A stretch of DNA of 64,000 nt from Microbulbifer sp. MKSA007 (GTDB taxonomy: Bacteria; Pseudomonadota; Gammaproteobacteria; Pseudomonadales; Cellvibrionaceae). Of this stretch, positions 38,969 through 49,121 are shown one piece after another. Location of the stretch: NCBI GenBank assembly GCA_032615215.1, contig CP128433.1, positions 4,324,501 through 4,388,500 on the forward strand, given 5' to 3'. The notes under the pieces were generated by a model. It was not told the origin of the DNA, made no database searches, and saw only the letters and a list, made by a program, of their open reading frames with translations. Position 1 is the first letter of the stretch. Each line of letters opens with the position of its first letter. Both the position numbers and the translations under genes were made by a program.

Positions 38969-39352
38969 TTTAGCCCTTTCAAGGTTGTCTCGATAGATGT
39001 GTTGACCGGTGAGCTGACGTGATCATCAGGGCGCAAACTCGACTTTATTCCTAACTTTGCCAAACTAAATTCTCATAGCCACATACCAATTCATCGACAA
39101 AAATTAAAGTAGCCTTTGATTGAGCTGACGCTATAAATCAAATGGCTAACAACCCAACCTATGGCTTTAAACCATATCATCGTGTAGTAGAGTGATATTT
39201 TTTATGTATTAGCCTCCACTTAAGATTTCCAATCATTATTGACCGCACATATTTTTTCGTAGAAACACGGAAAGTACTATGCCTTTATATGGATGTTAAA
39301 GGCAGAGTATATGCTTACCACCCAAAGTCCAAATTGGTAAAGGAGTTATCCA
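38969..39352. other. Intergenic region upstream of CRP7
   Basis: About 380 bases. No leader element or 27-bp motif recognised here. It ends with the ribosome site GTAAAGGAGTTATCC. Confidence 0.5.
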
Positions 39353-40711
39353 ATGAAGACCTATTCGCTTATAGCCACGGCCTTATCCCTTATGATCAGC
39401 GGGATTTCCTATGCGGAAAATACTGTCATCCAGAACCAGATGGGTACAGATAATAACGCGACAGCAGATCAAAGTGATCCGACCGTATTTGATAACCTTA
39501 TTGTGCAAACACAAATTGGTGATAACAACGACGCTGATGCCAGTCAAACTAATGGCAATGTCAGCGGCGCCATTTATCAAACACAGCAGGGGGATAATAA
39601 TAGTGTCACCTCGACACAAGATGCCACAACCAGCACTACGGCATCAGCACTCCAGGTCGGGGATAACAATATCGTTTTAACCAGTCAGGAAACCGCTTCA
39701 AACGGTAACAGTGAAATCCTCCAGAATGGTGACACTAACTTTGCCAGCTCTGAACAAACCTCCTCAGATTCTGATTCTATTTCAATCAGCCAGTATGGCG
39801 ATCAAAACCTGGCTACTAGTACTCAGGACACGAGTTCCAGCAATGTTGTAGTCATTACCCAATCCGGTGACTTAAATATTTCAACTACATTGCAAAACAC
39901 AGCAAGCTCTGGTAACAGCGCTACCACAATTCAATTCGGGCAACAAAATGCTGCTGGGATATCTCACCTTAACTCCTTTACCAATTCGGACTTGATAAGT
40001 CAGGTTGGTGATTTCAACAATGCCTCAATTAACAGAAACACCTCAAGTTCCGATAGTGCTATCGTAGTACAGTCCGGAGACTCCAATTTTGCCAGTGCTA
40101 CTAGTTTTGATACTGCAGACAATACATTATCCATCTACCAATATGGGGATAATCAATCAGCGGTTGCCACACAAAGTAGTGCTTTTGAAAGTAACATTTA
40201 TATTAGCCAAAGTGATGACAATAATATGGCTTTGGCAACACAATCAGGAGCCAGTGACAACATTGAAATTTATCAGTCAGGCTCATCCAATATGGCTACA
40301 GCCTTACAGGCGTCGACTGACAATAGCTCCAATATTATTTCCCAGGACGGTACACAAAACGATGCTACTGTCACACAAAGTGGTTCATCGGATACATCCT
40401 CTGTTGAACAAATTGGAAATATGAATATGGTTTCAGCCAGCCAAACAGCCTTTAGTGGCTCCCTAGATATCATTCAAGATGGTGACGAGAACGATATTAT
40501 TTCCACTCAAGATGGCGATATGGAAACTGCGTCAGTCCTACAGGCAGGCGATTTAAATACTGTTGAGCTAGCCCAGAGTGGTATGCAAAATAACGCCACC
40601 CTATCACAGGATGGCAGCAGTAATTTTCTTTCTGTTACTCAAACCGGCTTTAATGACACAATTAGTGTTACCCAACTAGGTGACGGGAATAGTGCGACCT
40701 TTATCCAATAG
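39353..40711 (+). CDS. Curlin-repeat secreted protein CRP7
   Basis: The 452-residue product has a signal peptide ending near SGISYA. The N-terminal block is QNQMGTDNNATADQSDPTVF and VQTQIGDNNDADASQ. About nineteen 22-residue repeats follow, mostly canonical (Q-x-G-D-x-N-x-A), for example ISQYGDQNLATSTQ. The end is VTQLGDGNSATFIQ. Its C-terminal ~70 residues closely match CRP2 and CRP3, including LSQDGSSNFLSVTQTGF. This is the most regular member of the family and the best candidate for a typical amyloid fold. Confidence 0.87.
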   Translation: MKTYSLIATALSLMISGISYAENTVIQNQMGTDNNATADQSDPTVFDNLIVQTQIGDNNDADASQTNGNVSGAIYQTQQGDNNSVTSTQDATTSTTASALQVGDNNIVLTSQETASNGNSEILQNGDTNFASSEQTSSDSDSISISQYGDQNLATSTQDTSSSNVVVITQSGDLNISTTLQNTASSGNSATTIQFGQQNAAGISHLNSFTNSDLISQVGDFNNASINRNTSSSDSAIVVQSGDSNFASATSFDTADNTLSIYQYGDNQSAVATQSSAFESNIYISQSDDNNMALATQSGASDNIEIYQSGSSNMATALQASTDNSSNIISQDGTQNDATVTQSGSSDTSSVEQIGNMNMVSASQTAFSGSLDIIQDGDENDIISTQDGDMETASVLQAGDLNTVELAQSGMQNNATLSQDGSSNFLSVTQTGFNDTISVTQLGDGNSATFIQ

Positions 40712-40727
40712 TTTCCTCCCAATGGAT

Positions 40728-40748
40728 AAAGGCTACACCAAGCCTTTT
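40728..40748 (+). terminator. Weak terminator after CRP7
   Basis: AAAGGCT-acacca-AGCCTTT followed by one more T. Short stem; partial readthrough into CRP8 (start 40837) is plausible. Confidence 0.45.
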
Positions 40749-40836
40749 CAAGTACCCTTATGTTTTTATGTAAGGAGCTACTTCAAATAACTTCCAGAAG
40801 TGCCTTCATTAGAGATTTTGCAGTTAAGGAGTATTT

Positions 40837-42060
40837 ATGAAAATCTCAAGTTTAGCGCTAACTCACCTTGCATTAGCTATTAGCTGTACTGCAGTTGCTG
40901 ACAATAATTTTGTAATCCAGGATCAGATTGGAATTGGCAATACTGCCACAGCCAATAATGCTCAAACAGATGTTAACAACAGCACAATTATTCAAACCCA
41001 AATCGGTTTCAATAATAGTGCAGACGCCTTACAAATTGACGGTACATTCCTTAGTACTATTATTCAACTCCAAATTGGGGATGCCAATGATAGTGAAACG
41101 GCCCAGGAGAATACGACCAGCAGCGAGATAAATTCTCGACAGCTAGGGGCCAGTAACAGCGTTAATGCCGGTCAAGGGACTGTTACCGACAGCATACTCG
41201 CCGTTAACCAGTTTGGCACATCGAACACTGCCAATTCACAGCAGGTGGTAGCTGACGCAATTTTTTCACTGGCTACACAGGTAGGTATGCAGAACTCTGC
41301 TGAGATCTACCAGGAAAACCTAAATTCAGGATCTGGTACTTTACAGCAATTCGGAAGCTTAAATACTGGGAATATACTCCAGCTTGCTAGTGGTAACCCC
41401 AACGCAGCCCTACTGCAAATAGGTCTTCAAAATACGGCCAGGGTTGACCAACTGAGTGTCACCGATTCTTTTACCTTCATTAGCCAGATTGGAGAAAATA
41501 ATGATGCTCAAATCAATCAAATAGATGCCGCAGCAGATAACGCCCTGATAGTTCAGGCTGGCGCAGAAAACTCAGCAGAAGCGACACAAGATATCAGCAA
41601 TTTTAATACTGTTTTTATCGCTCAGGTCGGCACACTGAATACAGCCACAACCAACCAGAATATTTCAGAGAATGGTACTTTAATTGTAACCCAGGCGGGT
41701 TCGGCAAATAGTGTCGAAGCAGATCAGAATACCGATCTTAGCAGCGCAATTATTATTCAAGCCGGAGACCAAAACTCAACAGCTACAGATCAGGTGGGGG
41801 CTGATGTAAATCTGACAGTTACCCAGTTCGGCTCTAGCAATTCAGTCACTCTCCAGCAGGACGGCGCTCTCCTTGATGCGACAACAGCACAATTTGGCAC
41901 AACCAATGAAGCCGTAATTGCTCAGAGTGGTTTAGGTAACACACTAACATTGTTACAAATCGGCGATGGGCACTATAAGGAAATATCACAAACCGGAGTA
42001 GACCAGTCATCCTTTACTGTTCAAATAGGCAGCTCAAACTTTGTCAGTGTTATGCAATAG
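40837..42060 (+). CDS. Curlin-repeat secreted protein CRP8
   Basis: The 407-residue product has a signal peptide ending near CTAVA. The mature start is DNNFVIQDQIGIGNTATAN. The repeats are canonical, for example FISQIGENNDAQINQ and LIVTQAGSANSVEADQ. The C-terminal block QIGDGHYKEISQTGVDQ, then QIGSSNFVSVMQ, differs from CRP1-7 but matches the end of CRP10 (QIGNNHTKEITQTG). The protein may therefore be a second subtype, for example a nucleator rather than a major subunit; that role is speculation. Start ATG follows TTAAGGAGTATTT. Confidence 0.86.
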   Translation: MKISSLALTHLALAISCTAVADNNFVIQDQIGIGNTATANNAQTDVNNSTIIQTQIGFNNSADALQIDGTFLSTIIQLQIGDANDSETAQENTTSSEINSRQLGASNSVNAGQGTVTDSILAVNQFGTSNTANSQQVVADAIFSLATQVGMQNSAEIYQENLNSGSGTLQQFGSLNTGNILQLASGNPNAALLQIGLQNTARVDQLSVTDSFTFISQIGENNDAQINQIDAAADNALIVQAGAENSAEATQDISNFNTVFIAQVGTLNTATTNQNISENGTLIVTQAGSANSVEADQNTDLSSAIIIQAGDQNSTATDQVGADVNLTVTQFGSSNSVTLQQDGALLDATTAQFGTTNEAVIAQSGLGNTLTLLQIGDGHYKEISQTGVDQSSFTVQIGSSNFVSVMQ

Positions 42061-42117
42061 TTTTAACACTGAGAGGCTTCAAACAGGGGCAGTATTAACT
42101 CTGGTACTAATAAAAAA

Positions 42118-42148
42118 GTGACCTGGCTGCGGGGGAGAACCAGGTCAC
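42118..42148 (-). terminator. Intrinsic terminator of the chitinase gene
   Basis: A 9-bp stem GTGACCTGG/CCAGGTCAC. On the minus strand it is followed by TTTTTTATTAG. It also separates the convergent CRP8 gene. Confidence 0.88.
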
Positions 42149-42187
42149 TGAAACGGTTTGGGTGGGGGCTATTCAGCCCCCTGGTTT

Positions 42188-44622
42188 TTAATCTTGGTAA
42201 TCGATGGTCATATCAAAGTTGCCCTCAACACACTTGGCATAGTCGCCCTCATTCAGTGCTGAGTAGGCAGTCTGGTAATTCACCAACTGACATGCGTAGC
42301 TCTCATTATTTGGGGTATCCGCAGACCACCCCCAATCTTTATCCCAGTAAATATCCAGGGATGCTGCACCACCAGTCTGGAACTGCCCCATATTGGCACA
42401 ACCGAGTTCTTCATCTGCCGGAATTTCTACACCGAAGTATTCCGCCGTACTCTGGTAGTACTCGATACGATACTGTGAGCGGTAGTCTTCAGTACCAGAA
42501 CTGCATTCTATCGCCCCATTAATAATATTGGTGGTAACGCCGAATCCAGAAGTCAGGTTATTGGCCAGATCCACACTGTTCGGTTCCCAGGTGCCATCGA
42601 TTACATGCAATATGCTTGGCTTGGGTGGCTGTGGATAGACGAAGAAGAAGATGGAGCTTGCCAGGTTCAACCAGGTATCCGCTACCAACTCCGGTGCTTC
42701 CAGCAGGGTGTAAATATCACCGTACATCGCCTGGGAGAAGGGTCCGTAGTTATAGTTCCAGCTCAGCTGTTTAGCGCCGCGGCCGAAGTAACTCTTGTAA
42801 CCACCATCACTATTGATCGCACAGGGCCATGCTTCAGCTGCCCAGCTGCTGCTGGCATCACAGGCGCCGTAGCCACCGGAAGTATCTTCTGTCCAGCCAA
42901 TTTCCCGCAACCAATACAGGCCCTGGCGCCATTCCGGCACTTCCCAGCCTGTTGCGTGGGCACCGGTTTCCTGGGCGTAGTGTGCAAACATGACAGCCAT
43001 CGACTTGCGACAGATCGCCTCGGCATCACGGCCATCGGTATAGTCACCACAGAAAGCTGGGAACTTGGCTACGGCTCGGAGGAAATTGGTGTAGGTGTAC
43101 TCTTCCGCTCTGAGGGCGAAAAGGTAATCCCAGTCTTCTTCAGACAGGATACTCTCAACGCGGAGGACATTTTCAGGGTTTGCACTGCGGCCAGGTTGTA
43201 CTGCCTCAACCACGGCGTTGTCCCGGGTTTCGACTGTATCCTTTACTTCCTGAAGCAGGGAATCGCTACTGGTAATAGACTCTTCCGCAGCTTCCAGTTC
43301 GCTGATGCCCATCACATAGCCATCGGCTGCGGCACAGCCATCCTGGCTAATGGAGACCTCGTCCACATCACTGGCTTGAGTGGAGTCAGAGGCCGTCAGC
43401 TGGAAGGTGTAGGTTACATCGCTATATACCTCAGACAGGGTCACTGAGGTAGCGCTGCCGGTATAGTTGGTCATCTTTACAACAGGGCCACTGGTTTGGC
43501 TCCAAATGTAAGAGATATCGCTGCCGCCGGTACTGCCTGAGCCATCCAGATTAACCGTTCCACTACAGCCTACATTGATACTTGAGGCCGAGATATTTGC
43601 GGTTACTGAGCTTTCAGAACCATCGGTATTATCATCATCGTCGTCTTCATCGGTATCGTCCACCGCGAGGTTTTGCACGGTTATCTGTGCTTCTTCAGTA
43701 GTGTCACCATCACTGACGATTAGGCTAAAGACATAGCTCACATCAAAAGTGCTTGATGGTAGGGTAACAGTGGTGGATGCGCTGGTCGCAGAAGCAATAT
43801 CTGCTTCAGGAGAGGCCGGGGATAATTGGGCCCAGCTGTAAGATAAGTTGCCGTCGCCACCGGAGGAACTGGCATCAAGTGTTACAGTGCCACCACCGGT
43901 AATTTGTGTCTGCGACACTGAGGCACTGATCGTAATGGGAGTGCTGTCAGAATTATCGTTGCCATCGTCACTGTTGTCGTTATTGTCGTTATCACTGCCG
44001 CCATCATTGCCACCGGTGCCGGTGTCATCATCGGAGCCGCCATCACTGGAGCAACCATCCGCTTCCTTAAGAAGCCAAGGGGAACCCCAGGTATTTTCAG
44101 CCGTTAATGCATCGGTGGGGTGGTCGTCACCATTAGCCCACCACTGGGCAACAAATAAGTCGCCGTCGTAACAAACTTCTTCGCCTTTGCGATAGTTTTG
44201 ACCGGAAATATAAGTATCGGAATCATCGGAACCACCAGTGCCACCACCGCTGCCGGAATCTGTATCATCATTGTTACCAGAATCCGTATCTCCGTTATTT
44301 CCGGTATCAGTATCATCATCAGAATCGGTGTTATCACCATCACCAGAATTGGAGTCATCGCCACCACTGGTATCGCACGCACCTGACTCCTCCAAAATCC
44401 AGGGGAGTCCCAGCGGTTTTCTGCTGTCAGGGCATCCGAGGGGATTTGAGAAGCTGTTGCCCACCATTGAGCTTTATATAAGTTTCCCCCGTAGCAAACC
44501 TGGCTGCCACCGGAATAACTCTGCCCCGCAACGTAGTCGTCGGCGGGTTGTGCCGCACTCAAACCTTGAGTGCCCAGCATCAGCGCCGATGCTATGGCTG
44601 TGCGAATAAAAATATGGCTCAT
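42188..44622 (-). CDS. Secreted multidomain GH19 chitinase, one frameshift
   Basis: The start is ATG 44622 (MSHIFIRTAIASALMLG, signal peptide to SAAQ). Domains in order: two chitin-binding CBM5/12 modules (YVAGQSYSGGSQVCYGGNLY and YISGQNYRKGEEVCYDGDLF, each with the AQWWA motif), Asp/Ser/Gly/Asn linkers, two PKD/Ig-like domains, and a C-terminal GH19 catalytic domain. In the last, HYAQETGAH carries the catalytic Glu and YFGRGAKQLSWNYNYGPFS is the family signature. The frame breaks inside the first CBM at a G4 run (44402-44405); adding one base gives RWDSPWILEESGACD and a total of about 811 residues. The enzyme would cleave chitin outside the cell. A terminator follows at 42118-42148. Confidence 0.9.
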
Positions 44623-45468
44623 AGAATCTCCAATTGTCGTTTTTAGGGTTCTATTTAAAGTTTTACGCGATGAGGCAAATACCAAACTGCCAGGTATTAT
44701 TTGCAAAAATAGAGATCGAGAGCTTGTGTGAATAACGTATAACGGAAGGCATTAATAAATAGAGCAGACATTCTTGGCATAAATATTTATACACTGCCAG
44801 GATGCTCTAAATTGAAAGGAGCCCACTTCCCTTCCCCGTCTTTATTTACTCAACTGGGTGCAACTGCCCCTGCACCTTTAATAATTATCACAAACACTTA
44901 CTTTATTTCTGTACGCTGTTCAAAGAGCCCCATACGTACTCAGCAGTTTCGATAAATAGCAAACGGAATGGTTCCAGATTTAAACAGAATATTTCGTGAC
45001 CACATCGACACAGGTCACGTGCGCCAGTGAGCAAATGTCTAATTTCAAGATCAAAGTCACGTAAAAAGCGGAAATTATAGGTTTTTAAATCTACATAAAA
45101 CCATAAAAGAGAAAAATTTTACCAATAACAATACAGGATCAAAATGTAAGGATAATTACCTAGCCAACAGACACCGATAGACAAGTTCATGGCGCTTTAC
45201 ATCGTCTAAGTGAGAAAAAGTTCCCAATCTAACCAGGAACTACCACTGATGAATGCAGTTTTTCACAATTCCTATATCTTTCGTCAGTGACTTTTCTCTC
45301 AAAATAAAAGTACTTCTGGCCCATAGTATTTCCCTCACTCCATGGCGACACTTTAGATCGGCAATATCAGCAGTAATAAGCCGTAACTGACAGTCACTTA
45401 TCCTTTGGCTAGCACCCCGTGCCCCAAGCAGGAAAGAACTCAAATTAGTTCAACAAAGGGAGATCTTT
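44623..45468. other. Intergenic region between chitinase and CRP9
   Basis: About 845 bases. A GGCATTAAT half-site of the curlin leader core occurs at 44748-44756, about 125 bases upstream of the chitinase start. A 67-codon open frame on the minus strand (45240-45443) has no supporting feature. No other gene. Confidence 0.5.
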
Positions 45469-46422
45469 GTGAAGCCTTACGCTATCCTTTTTTCATCCAC
45501 AATTCTGTTGTTAGGTACTCTTAGCCACGCGGACACAAGTACTGCCACTGTAGAGCAATACGGCGATAGCAATCTGGCAACAGCCGAGCAAGCCGACTCA
45601 ACCATTGAAAATAACTTAATAGAACAAAGGCAAACGGGTAGCTCCAACTCTGCCGAAGCGATGCAATCTGTGAATTCATCCTTGGGCTACATACTTCAAA
45701 TGCAAACTGGAGACAGTAACAGCGCCATCGCCAGCCAAGAAGAAAGCACTTCAACCACGGTGCAAATTGTGCAATTGGGTGATAATCAGACCGCACTCAG
45801 TACCCAGATACTTACCACTACGACTAATGGGGAAATCTATCAGGAGGGGCTATTGAATAACGGTAGACTCTTCCAAAGTGACTCCATTGGCAATACAGGC
45901 TACTTGTTCCAATCTGGACAAAGTAATATGGGGTTTGTTCGCGCCACAAGTGGTGACTTCCACTCAGGCTCACTTCTCCAAACAGGAACCTTGAATGATG
46001 GTGCCCTAATTCAACTACGCGGTACCTTCTATACCTCTACCGTGACACAAAACGGAATAGGAAATGAGGCGACCAGCTTGCAGAACTTTGGCGAGTCCCT
46101 TATTAGTGAGCTCACCCAATTAGGTGATGGTAACAACGCCATTCTCTGGCAAATATTCAATGAAAACAGCTACGCCCAAACAAGTCAGATCGGATCAGAC
46201 AATATCTCTTCCTCTCGACAAGAAGGTGAACTCATGAGCATCACCACCACACAGGAAGGTATGTTTAATGAGGCTGTTGCATTTCAGGAGGGTACTTCGA
46301 GTTTCGCCTTATCTCAACAAAATGGGCTGGATAATTTTATTGATATTTCACAGAGTGAAGTCAATGGAAATATCTCAGCCAGTCAAGTGGGCAATGGTAA
46401 TATCGGGATGATATCCCAATAA
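45469..46422 (+). CDS. Curlin-repeat secreted protein CRP9 (short)
   Basis: The product is 317 residues from GTG 45469 (GGGAGATCTTT upstream). The signal peptide ends near LSHA. The N-terminal block is TVEQYGDSNLATAEQADSTI, then EQRQTGSSNSAEAMQ. The shorter core has Q-x-G repeats (LTQLGDGNNAILWQ) with Phe/Tyr-rich insertions, and the end is ASQVGNGNIGMISQ. It is the shortest intact member and lacks the TQLGDNNSA-type tail, so its ends diverge from the main set. Confidence 0.83.
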   Translation: MKPYAILFSSTILLLGTLSHADTSTATVEQYGDSNLATAEQADSTIENNLIEQRQTGSSNSAEAMQSVNSSLGYILQMQTGDSNSAIASQEESTSTTVQIVQLGDNQTALSTQILTTTTNGEIYQEGLLNNGRLFQSDSIGNTGYLFQSGQSNMGFVRATSGDFHSGSLLQTGTLNDGALIQLRGTFYTSTVTQNGIGNEATSLQNFGESLISELTQLGDGNNAILWQIFNENSYAQTSQIGSDNISSSRQEGELMSITTTQEGMFNEAVAFQEGTSSFALSQQNGLDNFIDISQSEVNGNISASQVGNGNIGMISQ

Positions 46423-46465
46423 TAGAGATTAAGATTTTTAATCGAGAGTTTTGATTGTACTGGGC

Positions 46466-46736
46466 TTAGGGAGCCTCTGAATAACTCCGTGTTACCTCTG
46501 GCTTGCAGAGCGGTTCACAATCAAGGCGCGGCTTTGCAAGAATGTCTAGACCTTTCAAGAAGTCGCAACGCGGAGTGTGAATCGCTCTGCAAGCCCCGAA
46601 GGGCGGGCCTTGAAGGCCACAGCTGCTGCGTTGCAGCTCTTACAAAGGACTAGAGCCATTCGCGGCGAGCTGCGCCTAACATCTGCAGCCTTCAAGACTC
46701 GCAGAGGCATTACGGAGTTATTCAGAGGCTCCTTAG
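46466..46736. mobile_element. MITE-like element with IS5-type TSD
   Basis: Perfect 21-bp terminal inverted repeats (GGAGCCTCTGAATAAC...) occupy 46470-46490 and 46712-46732. They are flanked on both sides by TTAG (46466-46469 and 46733-46736), a 4-bp target duplication fitting the YTAR preference of IS5-group elements. The 263-bp body has no transposase. Inside it a second imperfect inverted repeat starts GGCTTGCAGAGCG (46500-46519) and pairs with 46576-46595, so the RNA would fold into nested hairpins. It can move only if a related IS supplies transposase. Confidence 0.85.
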
Positions 46737-46752
46737 GAACCGTCCAATCGAT

Positions 46753-46785
46753 AATTGCCCGTTAGCAACTGGCCAGCGGGCAATT
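46753..46785. repeat. Perfect inverted repeat near the cupin gene
   Basis: AATTGCCCG/CGGGCAATT, a 9-bp stem with a 15-base loop, lies just after the mobile element and downstream of the minus-strand cupin gene. There is no U-run, so it is not called a terminator. Confidence 0.5.
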
Positions 46786-46798
46786 GTTAAACTCTTGC

Positions 46799-47305
46799 TT
46801 AAGATGAAAACACCCTAAGACGTCCCTCACGCTTCTCCTCGCTAAAGTCACAGCTGGTCAATCTAAACATCAACACATACTCGGAAAGGCAGCGAGTATC
46901 GTGAATATCCCCTGGTAAGAACGCACTACAGTCACCGGGCTTCATTTGATAACAGCCCCGGCTCACCAGTTGTTCACCATCGTCTTGATTGAGCAAACCA
47001 TAGGTAGACATCTCCACTTCACCATGTTGCACTGCGTAAAATACCCAGCCATTGCCATGATTATGTGGTGGGCGATAGAGCCCACGCGGCTCCACATGAG
47101 CCAGTAAGATAAAACCCTTATCTTCATCCCGGTATAACTCTACACTGGGTTCTTGGCGACTATGTAGATCAGCCAACCATGCTTCATCAGAATTTGATAC
47201 CGCCAATTTTCCCAGGGCTTCTCGACATCTCACAATTGATGAAGTATCAAGTCCCTGCCAATTCGCTTTAAGTGCTTCAACACACTGTCTCAAAGAATTC
47301 GTCAC
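46799..47305 (-). CDS. Cysteine dioxygenase-like cupin protein
   Basis: This 168-residue single-domain cupin has the metal-ligand stretch YRPPHNHGNGWVFYAVQHGE (two His) and a later GDIHDTR (third His), the three-His Fe(II) site of the cysteine/3-mercaptopropionate dioxygenase family. Such enzymes oxidise a thiol to a sulfinate. Which thiol is used cannot be told here. It is on the minus strand downstream of the MFS exporter gene, with 280 bases between. Confidence 0.78.
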   Translation of the reverse strand: MTNSLRQCVEALKANWQGLDTSSIVRCREALGKLAVSNSDEAWLADLHSRQEPSVELYRDEDKGFILLAHVEPRGLYRPPHNHGNGWVFYAVQHGEVEMSTYGLLNQDDGEQLVSRGCYQMKPGDCSAFLPGDIHDTRCLSEYVLMFRLTSCDFSEEKREGRLRVFSS

Positions 47306-47587
47306 TGATTGGTCCTCCTAAAGCTCTCTCGATATCTTGTTGAAAATTACTGCGAATCCACAAATTCAAGATACAACTTGAAGCCAGCTTTAAGTCAACT
47401 AGATCTGTGCCTGAATTTTTAGCTATTGAGGTAGTGGCTGAAGTGTAAAAGCGTTGAACTGGAAAATAGGAATAAATCAGGAAATAACGATGGGTAATAA
47501 CAGCTCCAGCAGTTATTAATACCCGCGAGTGCTCACTAAAACGAAGCACTCGCTAATGGGTTTACTTTATAGCTCTGGAGGTAATCT

Positions 47588-49045
47588 TTAATTTTGCGCT
47601 TTGGAAGCAAGCTTGCTGGCAAGAATAGACACCACCTGTATTGTTAATGCGGTTAACAAGAACACTGATGCCAGGCGATAAACGGCATTGAGACCATCCG
47701 CTATCTGTGACGGGCTCATGTCTTGCAGGGGCTGGCTGGGTACAAGCCCTACAAAAATCACACTCATCACTGAAGCTCCGGTCAATAAACCCAAACCTCG
47801 TGAAAGGCTGAGAAACCCGGAAATACGCCCACGAACTTCGGCCCGGGCGCTATTCATGGTCATAGTATTAACTGTCGAAAGGTAGGTTCCGTAACCCATT
47901 GCCATAGTGACGGAAAAAACCAGATAGCCTACCAAGCCCTGCTCCACCCTGAGCAGCCCCATTCCCAAGGCTCCACAAAGCAAAATTAATAGACCCAGTA
48001 ATACGATACCTCGACTATTGAATCGATCCACGGCTCGACCGGCAAGATTTGAACAAGCAGCCACCATAAATGATCCGGTTGTCATCACCAGCCCTGCGAT
48101 AAAAAGGTCCAGATCCAGTGCCAGAGTCAAATAAAAAGGCCCTACAATCAGGCTGCTCATTACCGATGAAGCCACCAAAAAGTTTCCAGCCACATTCGCC
48201 AGGAATGTCTGCTTTCCAGAAGATTCCGTAAATCCTTCACGCAGGGGTTGTACTTTCTGCCTGACATAAAATAACCCCACACCAAATATCACCGATAGAG
48301 CGATAGCAATTCCATTAACTGCGGAATATCCCTCTCCCAATGGCTTAATCGCCAGGGTATAAAAAACAATGCTAAAGAACAGGAATGCTGCGGCCAGGTA
48401 GCGTTTGAGTCGACTTCTGCCATCAACAACTTCGCCGACTATGTTTTCCGGTAGAGTTCGATATGCCAGAAAAAACACCCCCAATCCCACCGGCACTACC
48501 AACCAAAAGATAGCCTGCCAATTCAGGTTTTCGACAATCAAGCCGCCCACAATAGGACCCATACCAGTCCCAACCGCAGACAGGCTGCCCAGTAATCCAA
48601 TTATCTTTCCCGTTTCACTTTTATCGAAAACGTCGCTGGCAATAGCCATAGACACAGCCACGAACATCGCCGCACCGACCCCTTGTATTGCGCGGAAAAA
48701 AACCAGAGTCCAAACATTAAAAGACAGCGCGCAAAGTAATGTCGATAAGGTGAATATCAATCCACCGCTTAGGAACAATTTTCTGCGACCCAGCTTGTCA
48801 CTGAGGCTTCCTGCAATAGGCAGGGTCGCAGTCATACACATCATGTAAGCCACGGTAATCCATTGAGTATTACTGAAGGAAGCCCCTAAGCTTTCGATTA
48901 ATACAGGCAGCGCCATATTAATTGCGCTGACTCCCAAGGCTGCGAGTAAGGTCGCCAAACACAAGGTGACCAGGACTCCCCTTTTGGAAACCTGAGCAGC
49001 CTCTTGGGAAATTGGGTTTTCGGAATAACTTTTCGCGGTGTGCAT
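47588..49045 (-). CDS. MFS multidrug exporter (DHA2/EmrB-QacA-like)
   Basis: The product is about 485 residues from ATG 49045 (MHTAKSYSENPISQEAAQ); an in-frame start 18 codons upstream is possible. It has motif A GSLSDKLGRRKLF and LFFRAIQGVGAAMFVAVSMA, with about 14 membrane helices. It lies divergent to the MerR-type regulator, about 75-90 bases away, the usual arrangement in which the regulator controls the pump. The substrate is unknown. Confidence 0.85.
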   Translation of the reverse strand: MHTAKSYSENPISQEAAQVSKRGVLVTLCLATLLAALGVSAINMALPVLIESLGASFSNTQWITVAYMMCMTATLPIAGSLSDKLGRRKLFLSGGLIFTLSTLLCALSFNVWTLVFFRAIQGVGAAMFVAVSMAIASDVFDKSETGKIIGLLGSLSAVGTGMGPIVGGLIVENLNWQAIFWLVVPVGLGVFFLAYRTLPENIVGEVVDGRSRLKRYLAAAFLFFSIVFYTLAIKPLGEGYSAVNGIAIALSVIFGVGLFYVRQKVQPLREGFTESSGKQTFLANVAGNFLVASSVMSSLIVGPFYLTLALDLDLFIAGLVMTTGSFMVAACSNLAGRAVDRFNSRGIVLLGLLILLCGALGMGLLRVEQGLVGYLVFSVTMAMGYGTYLSTVNTMTMNSARAEVRGRISGFLSLSRGLGLLTGASVMSVIFVGLVPSQPLQDMSPSQIADGLNAVYRLASVFLLTALTIQVVSILASKLASKAQN

Positions 49046-49121
49046 AAGCTGAACTTTGACTTGCCAGTAATGACGCGTGAAACTAGCATACAACTTCAAG
49101 TGAGCTTGAGGTCAATAAGCG

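Noticed and set aside
45240..45443. 67-codon minus-strand open frame upstream of CRP9
   Set aside because: No ribosome site, domain or signal peptide; the composition looks like chance.
46753..46785. Inverted repeat considered as a terminator of the cupin gene
   Set aside because: Good stem but no T-run in either direction.
47277..47549. 90-codon minus-strand open frame overlapping the cupin gene start
   Set aside because: It overlaps a convincing gene and has no features of its own.
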